Assembly (NCBI GenBank): GCA_951394405.1
Contig: OX596337.1
Location: 2,294,001 to 2,358,000 of the forward strand
Length of the DNA: 64,000 nt
Source of the DNA: Coprinellus micaceus
Taxonomy: Eukaryota > Basidiomycota > Agaricomycetes > Agaricales > Psathyrellaceae
Reading direction: 5' to 3'
Shown: positions 45,401 to 57,760 of the stretch, one piece after another
Position numbering within the stretch: the stretch's first letter is position 1
Layout of the letters: every line of letters begins with the position of its first letter
Made by a program: the position numbers and the translations under genes
Notes under the pieces: model-generated
The model's input: the letters and a program-made list of their open reading frames with translations, nothing else
Database searches by the model: none
Told to the model about the DNA's origin: nothing

Positions 45401-46720
45401 CCGAACCGCCTCGTCAACTGAGAAGAGGGGCCGAGGGTAGGCCTCTCCAACTTTAATTCGAACCTGCTGGGGTCCAACTGGCTTGTGTGGACTATTCCAC
45501 GGAAATGGACCTGCCCCCCATACCAGTCTGTAGGGTGCCCATCTTCGGCATACCCCATTGCACCACATGTATTTTTGGCCAGTGCAGCTTCCTCCTTGTT
45601 GAGCTCTCGCGATACATCCTAGAGCAATATATCAATAATCCCTTCGCTTGCAGACAATGAGGCTGCCTCACCCGGGCTCGGAATTCCTTTTCGAGCGAAG
45701 GCCCGAACCGGTCATCTGCAGAGCCGTTACTACATAGGTGGGGAGAGATGGAATGGCCGGGCTACTCACCACCGTCGTTGTTCTCGAGGAAGGCCTCCGT
45801 TTCTCTGGCGCTCTTGCTGGAGACAAGGTTGAGAATTCGAGAAGCCAAAGTCGCGTTCGTCGAGGGGTCAGTGTTAATTGCGGGCATGTCTTGAAGGTTC
45901 TGCATGCTAAGGTTGTTGTATTGGATGGCGCCCTGGCTCACTAGCCTAGCGAGCTCGTATTGAACGTCAAAACCGAGCTTTGCAATCATAGTAGCCATGA
46001 TGATGGGAGGGGACTATGACTAGTCAGATTTTGTAGCCTGATTCTAGCAGGAGGTACGCACCACCACAACGGGCTTATTCGAGTCTATGAAGCCAGGAGA
46101 TCGCGACTTGAACGGGGGGTCTGCATCCTGTAGCGGCTCTCGGAGTGTAAGGAGGCAAGGAAGCTTGCGCTTTGGCGACGATGGTTCGGACCCCAATCTG
46201 TCGCTAGTCTTGCGTTTACCGAGAGAAGTTGAGCTACCCAAATTTGAAAGCGATTGAGCCACGACGGTGGACTTTGTTCCTGCCCCCAAACTTGTTTGCG
46301 ACGCGGCGATAGTCGCGGTGCTTGTCTGGGTCGATGGGAGAGGCTCTACGTTGCCCGAGGTCGAGTCCGAGGTGGTCGCACAATCTATGTCTGTGCTGCT
46401 GTGAGCAGGCTTCTGAGGAAAGACAATTGTTGCTGACCCGGTATGTTCGCGATGAGTGCAGTGATCCCGTCGTCATCGCCAAAGAATGAGGAGCACTGGG
46501 GGTCGATTAGCGAATATTGAAAGCATAAAAATGAGAGAAGCATGCCTGAGATGCGCTCTGAGACAAAGGCTGGGATAAAGACCCGAAGACTTGGCTCATG
46601 GAGAGATTGTGCACTGTTGATGCTTGTCAGTGGGCGAAAGCAAGCCCGGGTAAGACCAGACACACAATCCGAGAAGTCATCGACATTCTCGCTTTCCAGC
46701 TCTTTTGACTTCTCAGCCAT
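42476..46720 (-). CDS. RNA-dependent RNA polymerase (QDE-1/RdRP family)
   Basis: Cell-encoded RdRP of RNA silencing, making double-stranded RNA for Dicer. Not viral: it has many introns and belongs to the eukaryotic family. ATG 46720 opens MAEKSKELESENVDDFSDCV. After a low-complexity N-terminus come blocks typical of the family: KPMAKWASRFSLGLS, GFRLDREQIEFKEDI, and RDKLKKIVQIYVNRETRAYR. The catalytic loop DYDGD is at 43672-43686, within LAGGDYDGDKAMIIWQ, right after an intron. The C-terminal domain includes PAWKEWKEMKDLEDAHT and IHADDEKDP-like acidic segments, and ends KYPKSQP at the stop at 42476. The protein is about 1,200 residues. No frameshift or stop breaks the parts I could follow, so it looks functional. 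Confidence 0.88.
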
Positions 46721-47253
46721 CTGATAATTGACGCGTCAAAGACCTCCCTGACAGTGAAGCGGTGATGAACAGGACAGAAAGAGAGAGCACGGCGCGTATG
46801 GTCGCGGTTGAGCGTGAAGATGTCTGGGGTCTGTTGGGGTTATGGCCGTACCTTGTTGATCGCCGTGCATGGTCCTTGCCATCACAGATGGTCCATGCTG
46901 GTCAATGACATGGTCTCAGGGTAGAACTGGCTCAACAAGGCAACCTTCGTGGATAGAAGCGCAGTGTTAGGTGAAAGGTTCGAGGAAAGAAGCAAAACCC
47001 GCTCGACCCGCAGGCGGAAGCAAATGCCGATTTCGGCTCTTTTGGAAGATCACACCCCGTCGGTTCGAGTCATCGGGACCCCTCCATTTCAATGTCACAT
47101 TCGGGAATGAAGCATAGAGGGGAAAGGATGCGCGCATTAGAGAGTTACAGGGTGATAGTGATGCAGCGGAGGAGGTTGACCATTTGAGTGACAGCGTTAC
47201 GATAGCAGTTGACGATGAAAGCAATAAATAGAATACTTGAAGATACATAATGC
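46721..47253. other. Intergenic region between CTK1 and RdRP
   Basis: Both neighbours are on the minus strand. It should hold the RdRP promoter and the CTK1 3' end. No coding or RNA feature is recognisable. Confidence 0.5.
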
Positions 47254-50200
47254 CTATGCTGCTCCCTCCTTCTTGCGTTTCTTCTGACGTTCGGCCTTGG
47301 TTTCCAGCTCATGCCACTCGCCTTCTAGTGTAGATAGTCTACTGGACGGTGAGAATAAAATATGGGGGAACGGGATATTCACTTACCCAGTTGGCCGTTC
47401 AGCAGGAGGTTGGTCTTGCTTGAAGTACGGGGCATCCAAGGCAGCCGCGGCAGTTATCCGATTTGCTGGGTCGTAAGCCAGTAATTGTTCTGCGAGATCG
47501 AGGGCAGCAGGCGACATCCACCTAAGGAGAGCCAGTCAGCGCAGTCAAGAGAAGTGGAAGGAAGAAAACAACGTACTTCTGAAACAGCTCGCGGAAGCGG
47601 TTTGGCAGTGCCTCTCTAGGTTTAACAAGCTCATACCAGGGAAGGTTAAGCAAGCCCAACCAACGGTCAGGTGACGGTGTCCCCATGATCTTGAAGATTA
47701 CATGCAGCTGATGAATCTCGTCGTTCCCTTGGAAGACGGGCTTCTTGGTGAAAAGCTCGAGCATGATACACCTAAACCCCTGGTGAGCTCCCGCAAAGGA
47801 TGGAATAGGTGAGAAGGACGCACCCTGCACTCCACATATCGACCTCTGCCCCATACACGGTTGCCCCAAAGAGGAGCTCAGGCGGACGGTACCAAAGCGT
47901 AATTACCCTGTTCGTGTAGTCCGACCGGCGGCGCTTATGGTAGAACCTCGCCAGTCCAAAGTCCGCCAGCTTCAGCTCTCCACGATTATTCAGGAGGATA
48001 TTCGATCCCTTGATGTCCCGATGAACTACACCCTTATGGTGTAAATAGGCAAGACCAGCAAGCATCTGCTGGCACAACGACTTGAGGTGCGCCTCTGTGA
48101 ACTTGAACTGAGTTTGAGAAAGAATGCCAGTCAGGTCGTGGTCCATGTATTCAAAGACCATGAACACAGAGCCTAAAGGGAGCTATTAAGAACCTGCCGG
48201 ACGATTATTCGGAGGACGAACCATTTGACACCATCATCTCATGCAACCTGACGACGTTGGGGTGCTTGAGCGACTGCAGGAGCTTGATCTCTCGCATGGC
48301 AGTGACCGGGAACCCATCTCTCTCCGTCTCCATCCTAATACGCTTGAGGGCCACATATACCTTCGATGATGTGTTTTGCGCCTTATACACTTTACCGAAT
48401 GTACCTTCGCCAACCTGATTCAGCACGGTATACAATTCCTTTGAAGGCGTCTCGACCATTCTTTCCGCCTTGGTCGCTGAGTCTGGCGGGGGAGGGGGTT
48501 GTTCTTTCCGAGCAGTCGCCTTTGATGAGGCCTTGGCAATGTGAGGTGGCAAATCCTTCTCTTTCTTTGGCTCCTGCTTTGGCGACGGCTGTTTGGATGA
48601 AGCCTCGTGCGATGGCGGGCGTGGTGAGGATTCCGCAGGAGAAGGGACGGCAGATGAAGTAACAGTCGATGCGGTGACTGGAGGAGGCCACCCAGATGGT
48701 GAGGGTATAGGTAGAGGTCGGGGAGGAAGGGATTCGGGTACCCATTGTCCATGCGGAGGTCGCTGAGGCGGCCACCCAGGTGCCATGGGGTGAGGCGGGA
48801 GGTTGGGATTCACGGGTAGATCGAAACGAGGCATCGGGTAGCCGTTCATCATCACGGGCACGGAAGAGGGAAGTGGCCAGGGCGGACGCCCATGGTCAGG
48901 AGTGAATGTAGGAGGGTACTGCCCATTATAACCGTTATGTGGGTAATGTCCGTTTGCTGGATGAGCAACAGGAGTGGGCACGGGTGGAGGAGGGGGTCCG
49001 GGGGCGGACGTTAGCGTTGGTGCAGCGACTGAAACAATCGCTTGTTGGAACTTGTCGTTGGGTTTCAAAATGGGTGACTCCGGCGGCTGTTCTTCAGCAG
49101 CTGGATGAACTGCACCAGCTTCAGCATCGTCTTCGTCGCCCGGGAAGAACCGTTTCAGAGAGGAGTTAGGCTTGCCGATTGGCTTGAAACCAGAACTGCG
49201 AATCGATATCCGAGTAGGCTCCGGCTGTGGCGGAACTTGGGACGGTGGGGGATACACCGAAGACCGCTCAATGAGCATTGGCTCTGGTTCATGCGCTGGG
49301 TGAGGTGCCGGGGGCGGAGGCATCATAGCATTGCCGTCCTTCTGGTCTGCTTCGGCTTGCCTCTGGCGCTGCTTGATGATGAGGTCACTGAGAGGCCGTT
49401 GCGAGTATCAGAAGAACGTACCGCGCGATCTTTTTTCCTCTTCTTTTTCTTCTTCCCCTCAGTGGCCGATGTCCCCGCAGTTTGCTGCGATGACGCTGGA
49501 GGCATGGCAGGCAGCCGATGTACTACTGGGCGTCGCTGCTCAACCGGGCTTCTACTTCGACTGCGGCGCCGTGGGCTAGACATATCAGAGTACGTTGGGG
49601 AACGTCGAGCGTAGATTTTGGGGCTTCTGTAGGGTGATGGTGATCGCGAAGCGACTATCCTCTCGTCGTCCCGGGGAGGGAGCCAACCCACGTCTCGCTC
49701 TCGTTCGTATTCCCTACCACGAGGCGAACGACTGCGCACATCGGGACTGACATCTCTACGGCGTCGTTTGGGTACGGGTGATGAGGATCTTGAACGTGCC
49801 GAGTGTGCATAGGACGAACGGGCGGACCGAGCTGACTCGAGGGAGCGCGATCTTGAGCGAGATGGTGAGCGTGCATGTTTCCGCCTGTTCGAGGATGGCT
49901 GCTTTTCGCCCTTCTTCGACGAATTTGACGCATCGCGCCTCGTCCAGCTTAAAGATATACGATTTAGTCAATTACCGGGTAGATGTGGGGATTGCGACAT
50001 ACTTGTTGAGATTGTCATCCGTCCTCCAATCCCTATTCTTCTTCGAGGACGACTCCTTCTTGCTTTTTGACTTGGATTTGTTAGATTTTGAGCTTGTTCG
50101 CCCTCCTTCCCGGTGTTGCTGCTGGGGCTGGTGTTTGCTGGACGAGGACCCGGTCGCCTGATGACTAGATTTCCAAGACTCGGCAGGGACCCATGCACGG

Positions 50201-51036
50201 TCTTCAGCTTCAGCTTCAGCGGTATTCTGCTTTTCTGTGGGTTGTGGGGGGTCACCCAATGTAGCTGGGCCCTCGTTGTTCGACTCCTTCCCCTTCTTCC
50301 TCGTCGACCAGCCCTGGTCACTTTGAAATTTTTGCTGACCGCTGCCCTTGTCCCGGCGATTCTGTTTGGTCCATCCATGACCCCGTTGCTTCTCAGAGGT
50401 ATTGTAGTCCATTCTTTCGTCGGGGAGGGGTTCCCGCTGGCTCCAACCATCGTCGGGGTAGTATCCTCGTGCAGTGTCATAGTGGGGTTCACCTCGTCCT
50501 TCCTCGTAGTAAGGGTTGGGTGTGCGGTATGACGGGCTGCCTCTCGCTCGTGAGCTGTGTGAGTCGGGATATGCACCGGGGACCGTTGCAGAGTTCCATG
50601 TTGACGACTCTGGGTACGAAGAGGAAGGGTCACCTGAATGATACGACGGATCCCAGTCTCCTCTCGACGAATACTGCGCCTCACCATTCCCTCTCCATCC
50701 ATCCAAATCCCTCCTCATAGTGGCGTCGTAGTTGTCGTGCTCCGCGTGGTGGTATGCAGGGTAGTCGAAGCGTTCGTGACCAACAACACCTAACCCCCAC
50801 CCTTCGTCACGAATGTTGCGGGAAGATTCTGCGGTTCGGTCTCTTGGCATGTCGTAGGCCACTCTGCCTGACGTGGACGTCGTACTGCGATGTGGTTCGC
50901 TGTACCGGGATGCGTGGTGTTGCCGTGGATATGATGACTTGCCGGTGCTGTGAGGTTCTTCCCGAACGGCGCTGAATTGGTCTTCATCGTTATCCTTCTG
51001 ACCGCGAGAACGGCGGTTTCTTCCCTGGTTACGCAT
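47254..51036 (-). CDS. CTK1: CTD kinase catalytic subunit, CDK12/13-type (CTK1) with long RS-rich N-terminus
   Basis: Cyclin-dependent kinase that phosphorylates Ser2 of the RNA polymerase II tail. ATG 51036 opens about 700-800 disordered residues: charged and Ser/Tyr-rich (to about 49972), then, after an intron, RS-rich segments such as [20 protein letters not shown] and [16 protein letters not shown], then a Pro-rich part. The kinase begins [18 protein letters not shown]. The PITAIRE-like helix reads [12 protein letters not shown]. The catalytic loop is [13 protein letters not shown], then [14 protein letters not shown]. The T-loop is [19 protein letters not shown], followed by [20 protein letters not shown]. 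The basic tail ends KKRKKEGAA at the stop at 47254-47256. The N-terminus is far longer than in yeast CTK1 and more like metazoan CDK12/13. Confidence 0.9.
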
Positions 51037-51732
51037 TCCGAGCTATGGTGAAGGTTGAAGGAGGCGAGATGAAGTGTAGAAAGTGAGCCGTGACTCTTCG
51101 TCGTGATGTGTGCGGAAGAAAACTGCACGGGTTTACCTAGACCTTGTTCGAACTTCGCCCACCCTGGGCTTGTAACACGAACTGGCGAAATCGGTATGCA
51201 ACACCAGGGGGCACAAGACAATGGACAATGTTTGGGTTCCCCGCATTCGCGTGTCAACGCAGCAATAGATTGTCATAATTTCGGTGGAATAAATGCGACC
51301 ATCAGCATATACTCTCCGCGAGGAAGTAAGCACAAGACTTACGCAGGTCAAAAGGCAGTGAGACAGATCAAAAAGCACCAGTGTGTCGTCGCTTTGGGTG
51401 CTATCCTTGTGCTGGGACAAAAAGTGTCCCCGCTTCATGTACTGGAGAACGGAAGGTATTCCAGGTCGTGTCTGGAGTCAAGAGACGCGCCAACGACGTC
51501 GCTCGGCGCAAGCGCTAAGTTTGGACATCGCCACAACAAGACGAAATATCAATTCATCATCAATACGCTTTCTATTCAACTCAGCGCGCAGTGAGATCTG
51601 GGGGATAACTGCTGTCCGATGGGATGGGTTCGTTTGCACTACTTCAGTAAATCGCATTCAAAGATGGTTAATATACAGGCGATAAATATACAAGTAGCAA
51701 CGGGACTAGATCAGTAGACTAGATATCCACTT
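51037..51732. other. 696 bp gap between the DCAF gene and CTK1
   Basis: Holds the CTK1 promoter and the DCAF gene's 3' region. Open frames on both strands are unremarkable and match no family. Confidence 0.5.
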
Positions 51733-53853
51733 TCATTGTGTTGGACACCCAGGTGGTGCGCTGTCGTCACCCTGGCCCTCACCACCCTCAGAATCGGTTC
51801 TCATTATATGCTGCATCAACAGTGAAGCGAGGGGTATACGAAGCACCGGCTTGTACCTCTCGTTTCCCTCGATGATTTCGGGGGCTTTGTGCATTTTTGA
51901 GTATAAACTACCCCCTCCTGGCGCGGTGGAAAAGAGCTACCCGATTCTCAATCAGCTTGGGCGTCTGCGACGATTGGGGCTACATACCTTCACGGTGTGG
52001 TCAATGCCGCTGACTGCGACCAGTGGAAGGTGCGGGTGACCCTCCACCACGTTCACAACGCTATCATCTCCCTCATAGATCCCATGTACCTTTCCCGTAT
52101 CCTTCTGCCAAACGAACCAATTGCCATCATCAGAACCGGATACTACGTACTCGTCGTATGGGCCCAAAAAATTGACTGCCCGTGTTCGTGAGCCTCGAGT
52201 TCAACAGTTGGGCAATGTCCTTACCGTCCTTGATCGTGTCCCTACTCCGATGCCCACTGTACGACCTGCGAGGGTGGACAATAGGCACGCCCGGGTATAG
52301 CCACTCGTTCGGAGAACTTCTCTCGTTGAAGAAGGCTTCCAGCTCTTCCTCTTCCTCGTCGTCGTCGCTGGAACCTTCACCAACAAGGTCAGGCTCATCT
52401 TCCTCTTCGTCCCCACTGTGCCCTTCCACTAGCATCGGCTCATCCGTGCTCCCTGAGCTCTCCTTCCGAGTTTTACGGGCTACAAGTTTGGGGTTTGGTG
52501 CGACGATGGGCTTCTGTGTTTTCGACATGTCGTCATTCGTGATGGGGTCATCGAGGGTGGAGAATAGATAGATTTTGTCCTTCAAGTAGGCTACAAATGA
52601 GTAAACATCAGCAAAATCCCTATCCCAGTAGTTAGGGTACTCACATAAGATGACCTAAAAGGGTGCTAAACACGGATATACACCAGTTATCGAGCACAGA
52701 ACGGCTTACCTCATGACCATTGGTATTCGACATCCGGCATCCAGAGATATGGTCGGGCTGCCTACTCCGTTCATTCATCGGAGCCTGGGGAGGCCTCCCA
52801 AAGCGCCTTACACACGTGGTAACGCCTTCCCCCGCCCTCGGAACCGTACCCCACTCGTACTCCATTACCCTTTTAAGTTGGCGCCTATCAAAGAGATAAC
52901 CCTGTATCACATAATCCCATTAGCCACGTTCTCTCCCAAGGACTGTCCGAACGGAACCGGGATTCCAGTCGGAGAAGTAATATGGGACGGTTAGGAACAA
53001 GGAACCACCACTCACACATGGGCTCTCTCCCGCAACCACAAACTGGTACGGGGTCATTCTCGATAAGGACATATTCGACAACTCGACGAAGTCCCCGTCG
53101 CTATCGCGCATCTCGACAAGCGGGGGAGGGCACTCCTCCTCGGTGCATTTGTGCTTCATGCGCAAATCATGCTGCCTCACCGTCCCGTCCTCGGAGAGCG
53201 AGAGGAAGAGGTCAGGACTCTCCTCCGTGACGATCTTCTTTACGCGGTGTTTGTGGCAGCGAATAATTCGGCCAGAGAGCTCGCGTGGGGAGAACTCTGT
53301 CTCGAGCCCGTCGCGCACGTCGAGCGCGGTGGTTGCGTCGAAGACGCGGATTTGGCGGTCCCCTGCGCAGGTTACTCTACTCGTTCGAAAAGGTGAGGGT
53401 TGGGCTAATAGTAATAGCATTGGGGAGACGCACATCTTGTTCGAGTAGGGCAGCATATCGCAATTGAAGATGTTCGCTCTGTGTCCTGTTTGTATCACCG
53501 ATCTGCAAACGAAAGGATAGTCGCTCTCCGTAGAGTCGGACGCTGGATCCATACGCCAGAGCCGCACAGTCGTATCATCGCCTGCCGTCAACAGCAGATT
53601 CCCGTTCTCAGCCCATGATACGGCGTTTACACATCTGATTCAAGAGTCAGAGGAGATCCAGCGCCTATTCATGAACGCACCCCTGATGTCCATAATCGTT
53701 GTCATTCCCCAATACAGCAGTCCTATCAAGCGTTCTCGCTAGCGTCTTCGAGAGGTTTCTTCTCCAGATGCGTTCATCACTGGGATTAGGGGTCTTCAGA
53801 TAATCTGGCCAGAAGAGGCCTGGGGGTCGGTTAGCGAAGCTGGTTACGGCCAT
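51733..53853 (-). CDS. WD40 protein of the DCAF6/8/WDTC1 type (CUL4-DDB1 substrate receptor)
   Basis: Likely substrate receptor of a CRL4 ubiquitin ligase; targets unknown. ATG 53853 gives MAVTSFANRPPGLFWPDYLK, then ARTLDRTAVLGNDNDYGHQG. WD repeats follow: ENGNLLLTAGDDTTVRLWRM, HRANIFNCDMLPYSNKM, and TCAGDRQIRVFDATTA. CHKHRVKKIVTEESPDLFLS, then LSEDGTVRQHDLRMKHKC is the WDxR-type repeat that binds DDB1 in this group. A long acidic insert (about 52320-52440, rich in Asp/Glu) separates the propeller halves. The last blades read DEYVVSGSDDGNWFVWQKDT, then HPHLPLVAVSGIDHTVKLF. The gene ends APPGCPTQ at the stop at 51733-51735. Exons are short, with normal introns. Confidence 0.85.
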
Positions 53854-55140
53854 GGTTCAGTATACGTTCAAGACGATGTTAGGTTCAAAGGTTAGAATGT
53901 GAGATGAAGCATGGGCGAGTTGTCTCTGACGAGCTCGTGGACGTCACGGAGTGAGCAACCGCGTATGCAACCCCACAGAGTCATTCCGTTGAAGCCTGGG
54001 TCAAGTGGGTTAAGGTTTGTTCCTGGCTAAGCTGCCTTTCACAAAACGAGCTCTGCTCTTCGACATCGTTCACCACAGCTGGGGCCACTCTCGGGCTCAT
54101 CGAGGAGGCGTGGAGCACTGGGCTGTACTATGACGGCAAAAAATGAGGGCTCTAACTTGGACGGCATGATGGGATTCCGAGCGGAATACAGGTAGGCAAA
54201 TGCGGGGTTAATTCCGTTTGTCTTGTGCACTTGGACTAGGGCACTTTGGGGCGGCAGCGGTAACCCCAATGCTGTTATTGTGATTCGATACCGGCCTATG
54301 ACGGCGGCGTCACTGGCACCATGCGCTCGGCCGGGCTTGGGGAGGTGTAATGCGCCCCTGTTATGCACCGCGTCGTCGGTGTATCTCTTCACTCCCGCCG
54401 TACCATACAGAACAGATACGCCCCAATTCTCTGAACAGCATATGGGGTTGTGGGTGGTATCTCTGACAATCAAGAAGATGGTGGAACTGAGAAGGGCGAG
54501 GTCAAGTGAGCAGAGAAGATCGCCACCTTCTCCGCATAGGTTTAATGTGCGCAGTGCTATCTCGTGTTCTAAAGTTGACAGAATAGAGTTGGGAGATAAG
54601 ATAGAGGCACAGAAGGGCAAGACCCGTGAAGAACCTGACCTGGAGAGATACGTTTGTGTTCCTTCTTTTGATAGCGTCTACATATGAGGAAATAGAACAC
54701 TCGAGAGCGTGGCTGGAAGAGGGGCGCCCAATGTCTGAAAGATAACTGGTTGATGGAACCGTTTCACGGGGACGTGTTATCATACCAACAAGGACGTGGG
54801 GTTCACGTCGATATCGTAGGACCCTCAATTGCGAGGGTGCTTTTGATCAACCCTAGGCCCACATAGTACCCTCTACTCGAGGCCCAGTTCGTCCATTAAC
54901 CCGTGAATTCTCCAGGGCTGTGATATCGCGCCAAGAAATGGTGTATAGAAGCCCGGAGGCATAATAATTTTTTTCTCTGGAATTCCGGCGCAGCCTCGGC
55001 GGTGGTCCTGCTGGAAGGAGTCCTCGGGGAGGCCTGCGCTTTGACTCCACCACAGCAGTTAGGGGCGAGGCCGAATTGGGTTTGGCCCGGATCAGGCAAG
55101 CTGATGGATTGCTGGGCGTCATGCAGCTTGACTGCGAACG
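53854..55140. other. 1.29 kb divergent gap between the DCAF gene and APS1
   Basis: The longest gene-free stretch between divergent genes here. It must hold both promoters, but is several times longer than the other divergent gaps. Open frames up to 193 codons (54039-54620, minus) have no recognisable domain or convincing splice links. I see no tRNA or repeat. Confidence 0.5.
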
Positions 55141-55986
55141 ATGATCAACTACATTTTGCTCGTCTCGAGGCAAGGTTCGTGCGCAACGGAGACTACAGCT
55201 TTGGTTCGGAACGTAACGGGGAACGACAGGCAAGGTCAGACTTGCGAAATGGTTTTCGACGATGGCGCCCAAGGCCAAGGCCAAGATTGTCAAGGATGTT
55301 ACCCAGCTGGTTCTGGCTAGACGGACGAGGATGTGCAACTTTTTGGAGTACAAAGGTGCTTTATTGTGATCTATGACTGCGAATGCGACGATTAAACGCG
55401 GAACTAGACACCAAGGTGGTATACCGACGATATGCATCCCTGTTCTTCGTATGCGGCGTCAGCACAGGTGACAACGAACTTGCGACTCTGGAGATAATCC
55501 ACCGATATGTGGAGGTGTTGGATCGCTACTTTGGGAACGTACGTGGTGGACGGCAAATTGTGTGAACGACTGATAGTGATTTCGTGCTGCGTTAGGTTTG
55601 CGAACTGGATCTGTGAGTGTTGTGCGCCACCTCGGATGAGGGCCAATCTAACGGCTTGCCCCAAGGATCTTCAACTTCCAGAAGGCGTATGCGGTGAGTG
55701 CAGATGGGAAGTGCGGAGGGCCCAGGCTGATGTGCGTAGATTCTGGACGAACTGATCATTGCCGGGGAGCTGCAAGAGTCGAGCAAGAAGTCTGTTCTGC
55801 GGGTTGTGAGTGGGCCGAGATGGATTCAGGGGGGATGCTGATGTATAGACAGGTGACGCAAGCGGACAGCGTCGAAGAGCAGGAAAACTCGGAGGACACG
55901 CTGGCACGGCTGGGATCGCGCATTGGTGAGCGAGTTGGCCTGTGAGGAGGGCAGGGTTGACTGGAGTCGCAGGACCGATCATGTAA
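55141..55986 (+). CDS. APS1: AP-1 clathrin adaptor complex sigma subunit
   Basis: Small chain of the AP-1 adaptor for clathrin coats at the trans-Golgi and endosomes. It has many short exons. ATG 55141 gives [12 protein letters not shown], joined to [20 protein letters not shown] and [20 protein letters not shown]. Next is [40 protein letters not shown] and [20 protein letters not shown]. The end is [20 protein letters not shown] then RVV and [20 protein letters not shown], finishing SRIGPIM with the stop at 55984-55986. These residues distinguish AP-1 sigma from AP-2 and AP-3 small chains. The sixth or so exon is very small (around 55662-55688). Length (about 165 residues) is normal. Confidence 0.93.
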
Positions 55987-56237
55987 GGGGATCTGTAGCC
56001 GGTGCAATGGAGAGGCGTGGAGAAGGGCCGGGGCTTTCCCGGGGCGACGCTGGCAGTTCGGCCGAGGTCTGGAGAGTGTATAGACATTAGCAGAAGCAAA
56101 TAGATAGCATTAAAGTCTTATCGGCCAATCAGGTGGGGGTGAGTGGGGCTTTAGATGCAAACAGGCGCACACAGAGCGAGAGTGCTAAAATGGAGGTGCG
56201 CGGGTTGTATCGAAAAAACAGTCCCCTCTAGTCCACA

Positions 56238-57535
56238 ATGTCCATCCTCTACAGGAACGACCTGCTCGCCCCCTATCTCGCCCTCCCCCAAGGCGAGAAG
56301 GTCCAGGCTGAATGTATGCCCAGACGTGCAGCCCACTAGCCCAAACTCCTCATCCTTTTCTTTGCAGATGTCTGGATTGACGGCGACAACGGCCTCAGGT
56401 CAAAGACCACCGTATGTGCTCCCATCGCCCCTCTCGTCTCGCCCCTCACTCCCTCTCCAGACCGTCAGTTCCAAGGTCACCGACATCGGCCAGCTCCGTA
56501 TCTGGGATTTCGACGGGTCGTCCACCAACCAGGCCCCCGGTCATGACTCAGACGTCTACCTTCGTCCTGCTTCCATCTTCAAGGATCCCTTCCGTGGTGG
56601 CGACAACATCATCGTCCTTTGTGAGACCTACAACAACGACGGCACTCCCAACAAGACCAACTTCCGTCACCACGCCGCCAAGATCATGGAGCAGGCCAAG
56701 GACGAGGTCCCCTGGTTCGGTCTCGAGCAGGAGTACACCCTCTTTGACGTCGACGGCAACCCCTTCGGCTGGCCCAAGGGCGGTTTCCCTGGTCCCCAGG
56801 GCCCCTACTACTGCGGCGCTGGTATGTCAATGTCTAATCCCGATATGGGCTCGAGATCGACGGTGGCTAATTCTTTCTCAGGTACCAGCAAGGTCTTCGC
56901 TCGTGATCTTATCGAAGCCCACTATCGCGCCTGCCTCTACGCCGGCATCAACATCAGCGGTATCAATGCCGAGGTCATGCCCTCTCAGTGGGAGTTCCAG
57001 GTTGGCCCTTGCGAGGGTATCTCCATGGGTGACCACCTCTGGATGGCTCGCTACCTCCTCGTCCGTATCGCCGAGCAGTGGGGCATCAAGGTTTCCTTCC
57101 ACCCCAAGCCTCTCGCCGGTGACTGGAACGGTGCTGGTTGCCACACCAACTTCTCCACCAAGGCCATGCGTGAACCCGGAGGAATGAAGGCCATCGAGCA
57201 GGCCATCGAGAGGCTCGGCCAGAGGCACAACGAGCACATCGCCGTCTACGGCGAGGACAATGACCTCCGTCTCACTGGCCGTCACGAGACTGGCCACATC
57301 GGCCAGTTCTCCTCCGGTGTTGCCAACCGTGGTGCTTCAATTCGTATTCCCCGTCACGTCGCAGCCCAGGGCTACGGCTACCTCGAGGACAGGCGACCAG
57401 CTTCCAACATCGGTACGTCTCCATTGTTGTTTTACTCGGTTTCACCGTCTAACCTCTTGTCCCTCAGACCCTTACCGTGTCACCGGCATCGTCGTCGAGA
57501 CCGTCTGCCTTGCCACCGAGGGCGCTGACAACTAA
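56238..57535 (+). CDS. GLN1: Glutamine synthetase (cytosolic, eukaryotic type II)
   Basis: Makes glutamine from glutamate, ammonia and ATP, the main nitrogen-assimilation step. ATG 56238 gives [20 protein letters not shown]. Two introns follow before [15 protein letters not shown] and the beta-grasp [20 protein letters not shown]. The catalytic part has [40 protein letters not shown], and [27 protein letters not shown]-type ATP-site residues lie in [20 protein letters not shown]. The C-terminus is [20 protein letters not shown], with the stop at 57533-57535. Codon use is strongly biased to C-ending codons, as expected for a highly expressed gene. Exons include a small intron at about 56823-56881. 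Confidence 0.96.
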
Positions 57536-57760
57536 GCTCGCTGTCTCTCTTGTATCATCCATCCCCACAATCATTTTAGATCTTGTCTGTCGTGGACGAG
57601 AACCCGGTTCGTTCGCAGCATTACCCCTCTTTAATCAGAGCTTGGTTGTACATACCGTGATCCAATACGTAGAAGGAAGTCCCCCAAATAATACATGTAA
57701 TATCAGGCTATCACCACAACAGTCATCAAGGGCTGCGCTCTCTTTCATCCTCCAACCACC

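Noticed and set aside
50113..50532. Hydrophobic plus-strand frame of 139 codons.
   Set aside because: It is the complement of the CTK1 Ser/Arg-rich exon; the antisense of such codons always looks hydrophobic.
54039..54620. 193-codon open frame on the minus strand in the long divergent gap.
   Set aside because: Composition is not protein-like, it has no domain and no splice partners, and its neighbours are explained without it.
56878..57297. 139-codon minus-strand frame in glutamine synthetase.
   Set aside because: Shadow frame caused by strong C-ending codon bias in the real gene.
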